Below, one piece after another: positions 16,554 through 24,582 of a stretch of 64,000 bases of DNA (its first letter is position 1; each line of letters opens with the position of its first letter). The stretch is from positions 3,931,001-3,995,000 of the forward strand of contig NZ_LT629791.1 of NCBI RefSeq assembly GCF_900105925.1. Reading direction: 5' to 3'. The notes below the pieces were generated by a model. It was not told the DNA's origin, made no database searches, and saw nothing but the letters and a program-made list of their open reading frames with translations. The DNA is from Jiangella alkaliphila. GTDB taxonomy: Bacteria; Actinomycetota; Actinomycetes; Jiangellales; Jiangellaceae. Both the position numbers and the translations under genes were made by a program.

Positions 16554-17462
16554 GTGCGTACGCTCGTCGTTCTGGGTCTGGTCGGTTTCGCCGCCCAGCT
16601 CGTCGACGGCAGCCTCGGCATGGCCTACGGGGTCACCTCCAGCACGCTGCTCCTCGCCGTCACGGCGAACCCGGCGGCGGCGTCGGCCACCGTCCACCTC
16701 GCCGAGATCGGCACCACGCTGGTGTCGGGCCTGTCGCACTGGCGCTTCGGCAACGTCGACTGGAAGGTCGTCGCGAAGATCGGCGTGCCCGGCGCGGTCG
16801 GAGCGTTCGCCGGCGCGACGTTCCTGTCGAGCCTGTCGACCGATGCCGCCGCGCCGGTGATGTCGCTGATCCTGCTGGCGCTGGGCATCTACCTGCTGGT
16901 CCGGTTCACGCTGCGCGGCCTGCCGGAGCGCCGCGACCCGAAGCCGCTGGGCCGGCGGTTCCTGACGCCGCTCGGGCTGGTCGCCGGGTTCGTCGACTCC
17001 ACCGGCGGCGGTGGCTGGGGCCCGGTCGGCACGCCGGCGATCCTGGCCAGCGGCCGCCTGGAGCCGCGCAAGGTGATCGGGTCGATCGACACCAGCGAGT
17101 TCATCGTCGCCGTGGCGGCGAGCGTCGGCTTCCTCATCGGGCTGGGCACCGAGAACATCGACTTCGCGTGGGTGGCCGTGCTGCTGGCCGGTGGCGTCAT
17201 CGCCGCGCCGATCGCCGCCTACCTGGTGCGGGTCGTGCCGCCGCGGGTGCTCGGCTCGGCCGTCGGCGGCATGATCATCCTGACGAACGGACGCACCATC
17301 CTGCGCAGCGACTGGGTCGACGCGCCGGGCGGGGTGCGCGCCGCCGTGTACGTGGTGGTCACCGTCGTGTGGGCGGCGGCGCTGGCCTACTCGATCCGCG
17401 CGCACGTCCGCCAGCAGCGCGCCGTCGTGGCCGACGAGCCCGAGCTGGCCCGGGTCGGCTGA
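16554..17462 (+). CDS. TauE/SafE (DUF81) family anion permease
   Basis: 302 residues with about eight membrane segments and the internal duplication typical of the family: LVGFAAQLVDGSLGMAYGVTSS near the N-terminus and GLVAGFVDSTGGGGWGPVGTP near residue 140. Members export sulfite, sulfoacetate or related organosulfur anions, or import sulfur compounds. The GTG start at 16554 is preceded by GGAGG. The position next to a sulfate operon and a shared upstream element suggest a sulfur-related substrate, but that is inference. It converges on the class I DAHP synthase gene. Confidence 0.87.
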   Translation: MRTLVVLGLVGFAAQLVDGSLGMAYGVTSSTLLLAVTANPAAASATVHLAEIGTTLVSGLSHWRFGNVDWKVVAKIGVPGAVGAFAGATFLSSLSTDAAAPVMSLILLALGIYLLVRFTLRGLPERRDPKPLGRRFLTPLGLVAGFVDSTGGGGWGPVGTPAILASGRLEPRKVIGSIDTSEFIVAVAASVGFLIGLGTENIDFAWVAVLLAGGVIAAPIAAYLVRVVPPRVLGSAVGGMIILTNGRTILRSDWVDAPGGVRAAVYVVVTVVWAAALAYSIRAHVRQQRAVVADEPELARVG

Positions 17463-17477
17463 CGCTGACGCTGGCCG

Positions 17478-17500
17478 CGTCGGGAGCTCAGAGCCCGACG
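17478..17500. terminator. hairpin between convergent permease and DAHP synthase genes
   Basis: CGTCGGG (17478-17484) pairs with CCCGACG (17494-17500) across a 9-base loop, overlapping the aroF stop. It is a possible two-way terminator without a U-tract. Confidence 0.35.
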
Positions 17501-18543
17501 GGGGAGTGGTCGCCGAGGCGACGCCCGGCCGCCGGGATGAGCCGTCGCAGCGTCGACGCCAGCTCGCGGACGTCGGCGCCCGCCAGTGCCTGCGGCCCGT
17601 CGCACAGCGCCGCCTCGGGATCGGGGTGCACGTCGACGAGGATGCCGTCGGCGCCGACCGCGATGGCCGCCCGCGACAGCGGCAGCACGAGGTCGCGCCG
17701 CCCGGCCGAGTGGGACGGGTCGACGATGACCGGCAGGTGCGACAGCCGCTGCACGATCGGCACGGCCGCGATGTCGAGCGTCGTCGCCGTGGCGGTCTCG
17801 AACGTGCGGATGCCGCGCTCGCACAGCACGATGTCGAGGTTGCCGCGCTGGGCGACGTACTCGGCCGCCATCAGCCACTCGTCGACGGTGGCCTGGATGC
17901 CGCGCTTGAGCAGCACCGGCTTGCCAGCCCGGCCGACGGCCTGCAGCAGCGCGGTGTTCTGCATGTTGCGCGCGCCCACCTGGAGCATGTCGGCGTACCC
18001 GGCGACGAGGTCGGCGTCGGCGGGGTCGATGACCTCGGTGACGACGGGGAGGCCGGTGACCTCGCGGACCTCGGCCAGGATGTGCAGCCCGAGCTTGCCC
18101 AGGCCCTGGAACTCGCGCGGGGCCGCCCGCGGCTTGAACGCGCCGCCGCGCAGCATGGTGGCGCCGGCCGCCTTGGCCATCTCGGCCGCCTCGAGCGTCT
18201 GCTCCAGCGACTCGACGGCGCACGGGCCGGCGATGAGTGTGAAGGTGTCGGGGCCGATCATCACCGGTCTGGCCCCGGTGCCGGTGCCCACGACGACGGT
18301 GCTGCGGGCCGGCTGGTGGTCGACGCTCACCAGCTTGTACGGGGTGGTGATGGCGATGACGTCGGCGACGCCCGGCATGCTGCGCAGGTTGAGCGCGCGG
18401 AAGTCGTCGACGTCGCCGACGAGGCCGATGATGGTGCGCTGGACACCGCGGCTGACGAAGGCCTCGCCACCCGTGGTGCGAACCCGAGCCACGACGGCGT
18501 CGACCTGTTCCGGCGTCGCATCGGGCGACATGACGACCACCAT
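17488..18543 (-). CDS. aroF: class I 3-deoxy-7-phosphoheptulonate synthase (Ibeta type)
   Basis: 351 residues. An N-terminal ferredoxin-like regulatory domain (MVVVMSPDATPEQVDAVVARV to about residue 70) precedes the TIM-barrel synthase: TLIAGPCAVES, LRGGAFKPRAAPREFQGLG, PVVTEVIDPAD, LQVGARNMQNTALLQ, PVLLKRGIQATVDEWLMAAEY, CERGIRTFE and VIVDPSHSAGRRDLV. It catalyses the same first shikimate step as the class II enzyme at 5150 but is not homologous in sequence. GGGGAGGA lies upstream of the ATG at 18543. Presumably the two isoenzymes respond to different end products. Confidence 0.93.
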   Translation of the reverse strand: MVVVMSPDATPEQVDAVVARVRTTGGEAFVSRGVQRTIIGLVGDVDDFRALNLRSMPGVADVIAITTPYKLVSVDHQPARSTVVVGTGTGARPVMIGPDTFTLIAGPCAVESLEQTLEAAEMAKAAGATMLRGGAFKPRAAPREFQGLGKLGLHILAEVREVTGLPVVTEVIDPADADLVAGYADMLQVGARNMQNTALLQAVGRAGKPVLLKRGIQATVDEWLMAAEYVAQRGNLDIVLCERGIRTFETATATTLDIAAVPIVQRLSHLPVIVDPSHSAGRRDLVLPLSRAAIAVGADGILVDVHPDPEAALCDGPQALAGADVRELASTLRRLIPAAGRRLGDHSPVGL

Positions 18544-18575
18544 GACGCATCCTCCCCGCCTCGTCCCCAGCTCGA

Positions 18576-18599
18576 AACTAGGGCACTGAAAGCCTAGTT
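18576..18599 (-). promoter_or_regulatory. inverted repeat AACTAGG-N10-CCTAGTT upstream of aroF
   Basis: The 7-base arms are perfect complements and lie 33-56 bases upstream of the aroF ATG. TAGGCT on the minus strand within it could also be the -10 box, so a protein bound here would block transcription. Confidence 0.4.
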
Positions 18600-18662
18600 C
18601 GGCAGGGTTGTCCGGAGAGTAAGACAGTTGGTCACAATCAGGTCACTTGACATCTCATGTTG

Positions 18663-19535
18663 TTATTTCCGGGAACTCGGTTGTAATTCCTTCAGCAGCG
18701 AAAGATCTTCGGCATAAGCCGGAGGGCCACCCGGCGTCTCCAGCACGACAGGCAATCCGGCGACCGATTTGTGGTGCAGCAGCTCGCCGAACGCGGCGAC
18801 GCCGATGTGCCCCTTGCCGATGCGCTGGTGGCGGTCGCGGAACGAGCCGCAGACGTCCATCGAGTCGTTCGCGTGGACGGCCGCCAGCCGGTCCGCGCCG
18901 GCGACGTCGGCGAACCGGTCCAGCATCGCCGTCATGCCGCCCGGCGCGGCGAGGTCGTGCCCGGCCGCGTACAGGTGGCAGGTGTCGAGGCAGACCCGGG
19001 CCTGCGGGTGGTGGTCGAGCGCGGCGAGGTACGCCTCGAGGTCGTCGATCGTCGCGCACAGCGACTGGCCCTGGCCGGCGGTCGGCTCGAGCAGCAGCTG
19101 CGGCCCGCCGGGCGCGTCGTCCAGCCCGTCGAGCAGCGGCAGCAGCAGCTCGCGGACCTGCCGCATCGCGTCGTCGCGGCTGCCCGCCGTCACGCAGGAA
19201 CCGGTGTGGACGACGACGCCGGCCGCGCCGACCTCGCGGGCCCGGCGCAGCGAGTGGGCCAGCGCGGCGGCCGAGCGGCGCGCCGTCTCGGGCACCGGGC
19301 TGCCGAGGTTGACCAGGTAGGCGGCGTGCACGAGGACGGTCAGGCCGTGCTGCTGAGCGGCGGCGCGGAAGGCCGCGTCGGCGTCCGGGTCGCCGGGGGT
19401 CATCGCCCAGCCGCGCGGGTTGCCGAGGAACACCTGCACCGACGACGCGCCCATGCCGGCGGCGCGTTCGGGCACGGTGGCCGGTTTGCCGGCGGCCGGG
19501 AGGTGGGTGCCCAGCTGGGCGAGCGCGTCGGTCAC
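18663..19535 (-). CDS. nfo: endonuclease IV (AP endonuclease)
   Basis: 290 residues of the xylose-isomerase-like TIM barrel that cleaves abasic sites in DNA with a three-zinc centre. Metal-binding blocks are visible: QVFLGNPRGW, VLVHAAYLVNLGSP, VVVHTGSC, LLLEPTAGQG, VCLDTCHLYAAGHD, AVHANDSMDVCGSFRDRHQRIGKGHIG and VVLETPGG. The start is a GTG at 19535. It lies 27 bases downstream of the PASTA kinase gene on the same strand and is probably co-transcribed with it. A second base-excision-repair gene, a 3-methyladenine glycosylase, is at the right edge of the window. Confidence 0.93.
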   Translation of the reverse strand: MTDALAQLGTHLPAAGKPATVPERAAGMGASSVQVFLGNPRGWAMTPGDPDADAAFRAAAQQHGLTVLVHAAYLVNLGSPVPETARRSAAALAHSLRRAREVGAAGVVVHTGSCVTAGSRDDAMRQVRELLLPLLDGLDDAPGGPQLLLEPTAGQGQSLCATIDDLEAYLAALDHHPQARVCLDTCHLYAAGHDLAAPGGMTAMLDRFADVAGADRLAAVHANDSMDVCGSFRDRHQRIGKGHIGVAAFGELLHHKSVAGLPVVLETPGGPPAYAEDLSLLKELQPSSRK

Positions 19536-19562
19536 GAGCGTCCTCGGTCGGCCGGAGCCGGG

Positions 19563-21695
19563 TCAGAAGATGATGATGCGGACGGTGGAACCGCGCGGCG
19601 CCTGCTCGCCGGCCGCGGGTTCCTGGTTCTGGACGCGGTCGCCGCGGCCGTCGCTGCCGAACTCCGGGAAGAGGTCCTCGACCTCGACCTCGAAGCCGGC
19701 TTCGCGGAGGATTTCCTCCGCCCTTTCCACTCTTTCGCCGCGCACATTCGGAACCTCGATCAATTCCGGTCCGCTCGACACGACGATCGTGATCTCGTCG
19801 TTACGGAAACCGGTGCCGCTCGCGGGGTCCTGCGAGATGACGACGCCCGCCTCGACGTCGTCGGAGTTCTGTTCCTCGGTCACGACTCGGAATCCGGCCT
19901 CGGCGAGCGCCGCCTGCGCCTGGTCGGCCGGCTGGCCGGTGAAATCCTCGATGTCCAGCGGCTCCTGCCCGCGGCTGACGGTGACCACGACCTCGGTGTC
20001 GCGGCGCACCTCCTCGCCCGCCTCGACGCTCTGCGTCAGGATCAGGCCGGCCTCGACCTCGTCGTGGAAGACCTCCTCCTCGACGGTGACGGTCATCGCC
20101 AGCGGCTCGGCCAGCTCGTTCGCCTGGGCGACGGTCTGCCCGACCAGCTCCGGGACCACGTACCGCTCCGGTCCGCGCGAGAGCACATAGGTGATCTCGC
20201 TGCCGCCGAGCAGCCGCTCGCCGGGCCCGGGCTCGGTGCGCAGGACCAGGCCGGCCTCGACCGTCTCGGAGAACTCCTCGCCGCCGCTGACCGCGTCGAA
20301 CCCGGAGTCCTCGGCCCGCGTCTCGGCCTGCTCGGCGGTGAGGTCGAGCAGCGACGGCGTCGACTCCCACCGTCCGGACCCGTACCACCACGCCGCGGTC
20401 GCGACGCCGATGGCCAGGAGCAGCACGAACAGGAACAGGTAGAGGCCGCGGCGGCCGCGGGTCTGCTCGGTCCGGCGGTGGCTGGTCGCCCGGGCGCGCG
20501 CCTCGGCCTGCCGGGCGGCACGCGAGCCGGGCGGCGGCGCCTTCTCGCCGTCCTCGGTCTCGTCCTCGGTGAACCGGATCGACAGCGGCGCGTCGATGCG
20601 GCGCGTCGAGCCCGGCCGGCTCTCCTCGCCGTCCCACCGGGCGTCGGCCTGCGCCACGTCGTCGCCGGTCTCGTCCTCGTCTTCGTCCGGCTCGGCGGCC
20701 GGCCGGCGCGGCTCGACGTCGTTCACGCGGCCGACCTGGCCGGCGAGCACGGTGCCGGCCAGCGCCTCGTCGAGCGAGACGCCCGCGGAGTCGCGCGGCT
20801 CGGCGTGCACCTCGGTGAGGTCGGGATCGTCCTCGGGCTCGGGCAGCGGGACGCCGACGATGGCGGCCCGGGTGGACCGGATCGCGGCCAGGAACGCGTC
20901 GGCGTCGGCGTAGCGCTTCCGCGGCTCGCGCGCCGTCGCCGTCAGCACGAGGTCGTCGACCGCCGGGGGCAGCGGGACCGCCTCGGATGGCGGCGGGACG
21001 TCGTCGTCGATGTGGCTGCGCACGACCACGAAGTCGGTCGGCCCCTCGTGCGGCGTCTTCCCGGTGAGCAGCTCATAGAGCATGATGCCCGCCGAGTAGA
21101 CGTCGGAGCGTGGTGTGGCCCGCTCGCCGAGCGCCTGCTCGGGGGAGATGTAGCTGACGGTGCCGAGTAGGCCGCGGGTGGTCTTCGACGAGGTGCTGTT
21201 GGCCCGGGCCAGCCCGAAGTCGGCGACCTTGACCCGTCCGTCGTTGCCGACCAGCACGTTCTCGGGCTTCACGTCGCGGTGCACGATGCCGGCCCGGTGC
21301 GCCGCGGCCAGCGCCGACAGCACCGACTCGGCCACCTCGAGTGCGAGGTCGGCACCCAGCCGTCCCCGCTCGTGCAGGACGTCGCGCAACGTCCGGCCGT
21401 GGATGTACTCCATGGCCAGGTAGACGGCGCCGTCGTCCTCGCCCTGGTCGAACACGTTGACGACGTTGGGGTCGGACAGCTGCGCGACGGCGCGCGCCTC
21501 GTTGATGAACCGGGCCACGAAGTCGTCGTCGGCGGCCAGCTCCGCATGCATGATCTTCAGCGCGACCGCGCGGTCCAGGCGGGTGTCGGTGGCCTTGTAG
21601 ACCGTCGCCATCCCGCCGCGCGCCAGAAGCGCCTCGATCCGGTAGCGTCCGTCGAGAAGACGGCCCACCGGTGCATCGGAGACGGAGAGGTCCAC
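19563..21695 (-). CDS. PASTA-domain serine/threonine protein kinase (PknB-like)
   Basis: 710 residues, a membrane kinase. The kinase domain (residues about 17-280) has GGMATVYKA, VALKIMH, HRDVKPENVLV, VADFGLARAN and TPRSDVYSAGIMLYELLTG. An acidic juxtamembrane linker of about 150 residues follows, then one transmembrane helix (YLFLFVLLLAIGVATAAWWY) near residue 440, and four extracellular PASTA repeats that end with the C-terminus. PASTA domains bind muropeptides, so a role in cell-wall and division control is likely. The GTG at 21695 has TACACT six bases upstream, so the transcript is probably leaderless. It is divergent from the SseB-like gene. Confidence 0.93.
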   Translation of the reverse strand: MDLSVSDAPVGRLLDGRYRIEALLARGGMATVYKATDTRLDRAVALKIMHAELAADDDFVARFINEARAVAQLSDPNVVNVFDQGEDDGAVYLAMEYIHGRTLRDVLHERGRLGADLALEVAESVLSALAAAHRAGIVHRDVKPENVLVGNDGRVKVADFGLARANSTSSKTTRGLLGTVSYISPEQALGERATPRSDVYSAGIMLYELLTGKTPHEGPTDFVVVRSHIDDDVPPPSEAVPLPPAVDDLVLTATAREPRKRYADADAFLAAIRSTRAAIVGVPLPEPEDDPDLTEVHAEPRDSAGVSLDEALAGTVLAGQVGRVNDVEPRRPAAEPDEDEDETGDDVAQADARWDGEESRPGSTRRIDAPLSIRFTEDETEDGEKAPPPGSRAARQAEARARATSHRRTEQTRGRRGLYLFLFVLLLAIGVATAAWWYGSGRWESTPSLLDLTAEQAETRAEDSGFDAVSGGEEFSETVEAGLVLRTEPGPGERLLGGSEITYVLSRGPERYVVPELVGQTVAQANELAEPLAMTVTVEEEVFHDEVEAGLILTQSVEAGEEVRRDTEVVVTVSRGQEPLDIEDFTGQPADQAQAALAEAGFRVVTEEQNSDDVEAGVVISQDPASGTGFRNDEITIVVSSGPELIEVPNVRGERVERAEEILREAGFEVEVEDLFPEFGSDGRGDRVQNQEPAAGEQAPRGSTVRIIIF

Positions 21696-21701
21696 GGGGG
21701 G

Positions 21702-21707
21702 AGTGTA
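21702..21707 (-). promoter_or_regulatory. -10 box (TACACT) of leaderless PASTA kinase gene
   Basis: Read on the minus strand, TACACT is followed by six C residues and then the GTG at 21695. Confidence 0.45.
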
Positions 21708-21808
21708 CGTTCACCTGAGGGCCCCGGCCGATCGACACCGTCCGCCGACCTGCCCCGCCCGGAACGTCGCTGCTCGTTCACCATCGCCCGATTTGTCGGC
21801 GTTGCGGC

Positions 21809-21826
21809 TATTGGCGCGGACCAATA
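21809..21826. promoter_or_regulatory. dyad TATTGG-N6-CCAATA between divergent promoters
   Basis: A perfect 6+6+6 dyad lies in the 180-base gap between the kinase and SseB-like genes, upstream of both -10 boxes. It may be an operator; no factor is suggested by the sequence. Confidence 0.3.
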
Positions 21827-21861
21827 CCCGCAGTCGGATGGCGCTGGGGCCATCGGCGGGC

Positions 21862-21867
21862 TAGGGT
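21862..21867 (+). promoter_or_regulatory. -10 box (TAGGGT) of leaderless SseB-like gene
   Basis: TAGGGT is eight bases before the GTG at 21876. Confidence 0.45.
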
Positions 21868-21875
21868 CGCCGCCC

Positions 21876-22487
21876 GTGACCGCTGTGCCTCCACGCCGCG
21901 TGCCGTCCACGCCCTTCGGCGACGACGACGGCTCGGCCGACCCCCGCATCGTGGCCGCGCTGGCCGCGTACGAGCGGGGCGAGGGCGGTTCCGCCGACGT
22001 GCTCGCGGCGCTGGCCGCCGGCCGGCTGCTGATCCCGGTGGTCGCGGTCGCCGAGTCGGTCGACGCCACGGGGATGGAGAAGGAGACCGCCATGGCGACG
22101 GTCCTCACGACCGGCCGCGACGGCCGCCGCGGACTGCTCGCCTTCACCTGCGTCGAGTCGCTGCAGCGCTGGAACCCGGCCGCCCGTCCGTCGCCGGTGC
22201 CCACCCGCAGCGCCGTCGAGGCCGCTCTGGCCGACGGTGCCGAGGCCCTCGTCATCGACCTCGCCGGGCCCATCATGTTCGCCGTCGACGCACCCGACCT
22301 GCGCTCGCTGGCCTCCGGCTGGCGTCCGCTCGGCACCTGGCCCGGCGTCGAGCAGGCCGAGCCGACGGTCAAGGCCGCGGCTGCGGCCGCCTCCGCCCGC
22401 TCGGTGGCCGGTGCGGGGGTCCGCCGCACCGGTGGCCGCGTCTGGCGCCGTGTTCGCCGCCGGGTCCGCCGCGCCTTCAGCGGCTGA
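21876..22487 (+). CDS. SseB N-terminal domain family protein
   Basis: 203 residues. The central block, LLIPVVAVAESV, followed by MATVLTTGRDGRRGLLAFTCVESLQRW, matches the SseB/ESX-associated beta-rich domain found in many actinobacterial cytosolic proteins. The C-terminal 30 residues are very basic (RTGGRVWRRVRRRVRR) and could bind nucleic acid or membrane. The GTG at 21876 is supported by the adjacent -10 box; an in-frame frame extending back to 21279 lies over the kinase gene and is not real. It converges on the DUF1844 gene. Function unknown. Confidence 0.78.
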   Translation: MTAVPPRRVPSTPFGDDDGSADPRIVAALAAYERGEGGSADVLAALAAGRLLIPVVAVAESVDATGMEKETAMATVLTTGRDGRRGLLAFTCVESLQRWNPAARPSPVPTRSAVEAALADGAEALVIDLAGPIMFAVDAPDLRSLASGWRPLGTWPGVEQAEPTVKAAAAAASARSVAGAGVRRTGGRVWRRVRRRVRRAFSG

Positions 22488-22499
22488 CACTCGCGCGGA

Positions 22500-22847
22500 C
22501 TAGGAGTAGACGGGCCCCGTGTACTTCTCGCCAGGTCCCTCACCCACGGCATCGGGCATGGGCGACGCCTCGCGGAAGGCCAGCTGGAGCGTCTTCAACC
22601 CATCCCGCAACGGCCCGGCATGGTGCGTCCCCAAGGAAGGAGCTGCGGCGGTGATCAGCCCGGCCAGCGCCTCGATCAGCGACCGCGCCTCGTCCAGATC
22701 GCGATGCTCGGGCAGGTCCTCGGCCAGTCCGAGATGGACGGCGGCCGCGCTCATCAGGTGCACGGCGGCGGTGGAGATGACCTCGACGGCCGGGACCTCG
22801 GCGATGTCGCGACCGGCCTCGGCGGCGATGTGATCTGGCATGCTCAT
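22500..22847 (-). CDS. DUF1844 domain protein
   Basis: 115 residues, acidic and helical. The central part, AAVHLMSAAAVHLGLAEDLPEHRDLDEARSLIEALAGLI, is the DUF1844 signature, and genes of this family are often found directly upstream of infC in actinobacteria, as here. There is no signal peptide or membrane segment. It is transcribed away from infC, with 264 bases between the two starts. Function is not known. Confidence 0.8.
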   Translation of the reverse strand: MSMPDHIAAEAGRDIAEVPAVEVISTAAVHLMSAAAVHLGLAEDLPEHRDLDEARSLIEALAGLITAAAPSLGTHHAGPLRDGLKTLQLAFREASPMPDAVGEGPGEKYTGPVYS

Positions 22848-22853
22848 TCATGG

Positions 22854-22859
22854 TAGGCT
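22854..22859 (+). promoter_or_regulatory. -10 box (TAGGCT) of infC operon
   Basis: TAGGCT is the best promoter element upstream of infC. It would give an untranslated leader of about 245 bases. The -35 region is weak. Confidence 0.4.
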
Positions 22860-23028
22860 CTCACACCGACCGGACCGTCTGACTCGAGACCTCGGGAACG
22901 ACGGCCAGCAAGCGGAGACCTCTCCCACCCGCAACGATCGCCGAGATCGTCGGGTTCCCTGGTCAGGGCGTCCCTAGGGCGCCCTTGTAGTCGTGGTTCG
23001 CAGGATTGAGCCGCGACGCCGATGGGTT

Positions 23029-23056
23029 GGCCTCTGCGAGCACGTTCGCGGAGGCC
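23029..23056 (+). promoter_or_regulatory. hairpin in the infC leader
   Basis: GGCCTCTGCGA (23029-23039) pairs with TCGCGGAGGCC (23046-23056), one wobble pair, 6-base loop. It lies about 55 bases before the infC start in a long leader, where infC operons are often controlled by ribosomal protein L20 or IF3. A regulatory role is plausible but unproven. Confidence 0.45.
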
Positions 23057-23111
23057 ATTCGTGTTTCCGCGGCGTGGTCGAGGACCACCCCGTCGATTTC
23101 AGGAGGAAGGC

Positions 23112-23792
23112 ATCAGCACAGAGCCCCGCATCAACGACCGGATCCGCGCTTCGGAGGTCCGGCTCGTCGGCCCCAACGGTGAGCAGGTCGGCATCGTCCG
23201 CATAGAGGACGCCCTGAGGCTCGCCGCGGAAGCCGACCTCGACCTGGTCGAGGTCGCACCCGGCGCCCGTCCGCCGGTGACCAGGCTCATGGACTACGGG
23301 AAGTTCAAGTACGAGTCCGCCATGAAGGAACGGGCGGCCCGGCGCAACCAGTCCCACGTCCTGATCAAGGAGCAGAAGCTCCGGCCCAAGATCGACAAGC
23401 ACGACTACGAGACCAAGAAGCGGGCTGTCGAGCGCTTCCTGGCCGAGGGTGACAAGGTCAAGGTCACCATCATGTTCCGCGGCCGTGAGCAGTCGCGGCC
23501 GGAGCTCGGCTTCCGGCTGCTGCAGAAGCTGGCCGAGGACGTCACCGAGCTTGGCTTCGTCGAGTCGTCGCCGAAGCAGGACGGCCGCAACATGATCATG
23601 GTGTTGGGGCCGCACCGGAAGAAGGCCGACGCCAAGGCCGAGAAGGAAGCGGCGAAGGTCGAGCGGCAGGCGCAGCGGGACGCCGACGAAGAGGCCGAGA
23701 GGGTCGAGCGCGCGGCGAGCCGGGCGGCGGCCGAGGCCGAGAAGGCCGACCGGCCCGAGGTCGTCCGGCCCACCCCCGACAACGAAGACTAA
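23112..23792 (+). CDS. infC: translation initiation factor IF-3, ATC start codon
   Basis: 226 residues. The N-domain begins [26 protein letters not shown], the linker is Lys-rich, and the C-domain contains [20 protein letters not shown]-3 binds the 30S subunit and proofreads start codons. No ATG or GTG fits the family start; a perfect AGGAGG at 23101-23106 points to ATC at 23112. Rare ATT/ATC starts are known for infC and allow IF-3 to repress its own translation. The protein has a 50-residue Ala/Glu/Lys-rich C-terminal extension. rpmI follows after 17 bases. Confidence 0.95.
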   Translation: MSTEPRINDRIRASEVRLVGPNGEQVGIVRIEDALRLAAEADLDLVEVAPGARPPVTRLMDYGKFKYESAMKERAARRNQSHVLIKEQKLRPKIDKHDYETKKRAVERFLAEGDKVKVTIMFRGREQSRPELGFRLLQKLAEDVTELGFVESSPKQDGRNMIMVLGPHRKKADAKAEKEAAKVERQAQRDADEEAERVERAASRAAAEAEKADRPEVVRPTPDNED

Positions 23793-23809
23793 GAGGAGCA
23801 GACGGCGCC

Positions 23810-24004
23810 ATGCCGAAGAACAAGACGCACAGCGGCACGAGCAAGCGGTTCCGGATCACCGGGAGCGGGAAGGTGCTGCGCCAGAAGGCGAACCGTCGCC
23901 ACTACCTGGAGCACAAGCCCTCCTCGCTGACCCGCAAGCTCGCCGGCACCACCGAGGTGGCCAAGTCGGACCGGGGCCGCATCAAGAAGCTGCTCGGCAA
24001 GTAA
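23810..24004 (+). CDS. rpmI: 50S ribosomal protein L35
   Basis: 64 residues, [35 protein letters not shown], the standard bacterial L35. It is strongly basic and of normal length. It lies between infC and rplT in the conserved order. AAGAGGAG lies upstream of its ATG. Confidence 0.97.
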   Translation: MPKNKTHSGTSKRFRITGSGKVLRQKANRRHYLEHKPSSLTRKLAGTTEVAKSDRGRIKKLLGK

Positions 24005-24061
24005 GCGGCGACCGTCCAGTCAACCTCTCGGCCCGATCGGCCGAACTAGCAAGGAGTACCA

Positions 24062-24448
24062 GTGGCACGCGTCAAGCGGGCGGCCAACGCCCACAAGAAG
24101 CGCCGTCAGACCCTCGAGCGGGCCAGCGGCTACCGGGGTCAGCGCTCCCGGATGTACCGGAAGGCGAAGGAGCAGGTCACCCACTCGCTCGTCTACGCCT
24201 ACCGCGACCGCAAGCAGCGCAAGGGCGACTTCCGGCAGCTGTGGATCACGCGCATCAACGCCGCGTCCCGGGCCGAGGGCCTGACGTACAACCGCTTCAT
24301 CCAGGGTCTGCGCCTGGCCGAGGTCGACGTCGACCGTAAGATGCTGGCCGACCTCGCCGTCAACGACCCGGCCGCCTTCAGGGCCCTGGTCGAGGTCGCC
24401 CGCGCCGCGCTGCCGGCCGACCGCAACGCCCCGGCCGAAGCGGCCTGA
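24062..24448 (+). CDS. rplT: 50S ribosomal protein L20
   Basis: 128 residues beginning [37 protein letters not shown] and containing [24 protein letters not shown], the canonical L20 sequence. It starts with GTG at 24062 after AAGGAG. L20 is an early assembly protein of the 50S subunit and in many bacteria represses its own operon by binding the leader. It is followed by a strong hairpin terminator. Confidence 0.97.
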   Translation: MARVKRAANAHKKRRQTLERASGYRGQRSRMYRKAKEQVTHSLVYAYRDRKQRKGDFRQLWITRINAASRAEGLTYNRFIQGLRLAEVDVDRKMLADLAVNDPAAFRALVEVARAALPADRNAPAEAA

Positions 24449-24465
24449 GCGTCCGTTCGTTCGTG

Positions 24466-24495
24466 AGACCGGGCCTGCGCAGGTAGGCCCGGTCT
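24466..24495 (+). terminator. hairpin terminator after rplT
   Basis: AGACCGGGCCT (24466-24476) and AGGCCCGGTCT (24485-24495) are perfect 11-base complements with an 8-base loop, 17 bases after the rplT stop. It ends the infC-rpmI-rplT operon. Confidence 0.75.
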
Positions 24496-24582
24496 TCGCG
24501 TGTTCCGGTGATGATGTCCTCTGGCGGTCGCAGGGTGACCGCCAGGGAACATGATCACCGGAAGGTGGGGTGGAAGGACCCG

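Noticed and set aside
18771..21170. 799-codon plus-strand frame opposite nfo and the kinase gene
   Set aside because: No recognisable domain; the opposite strand carries two well-conserved proteins.
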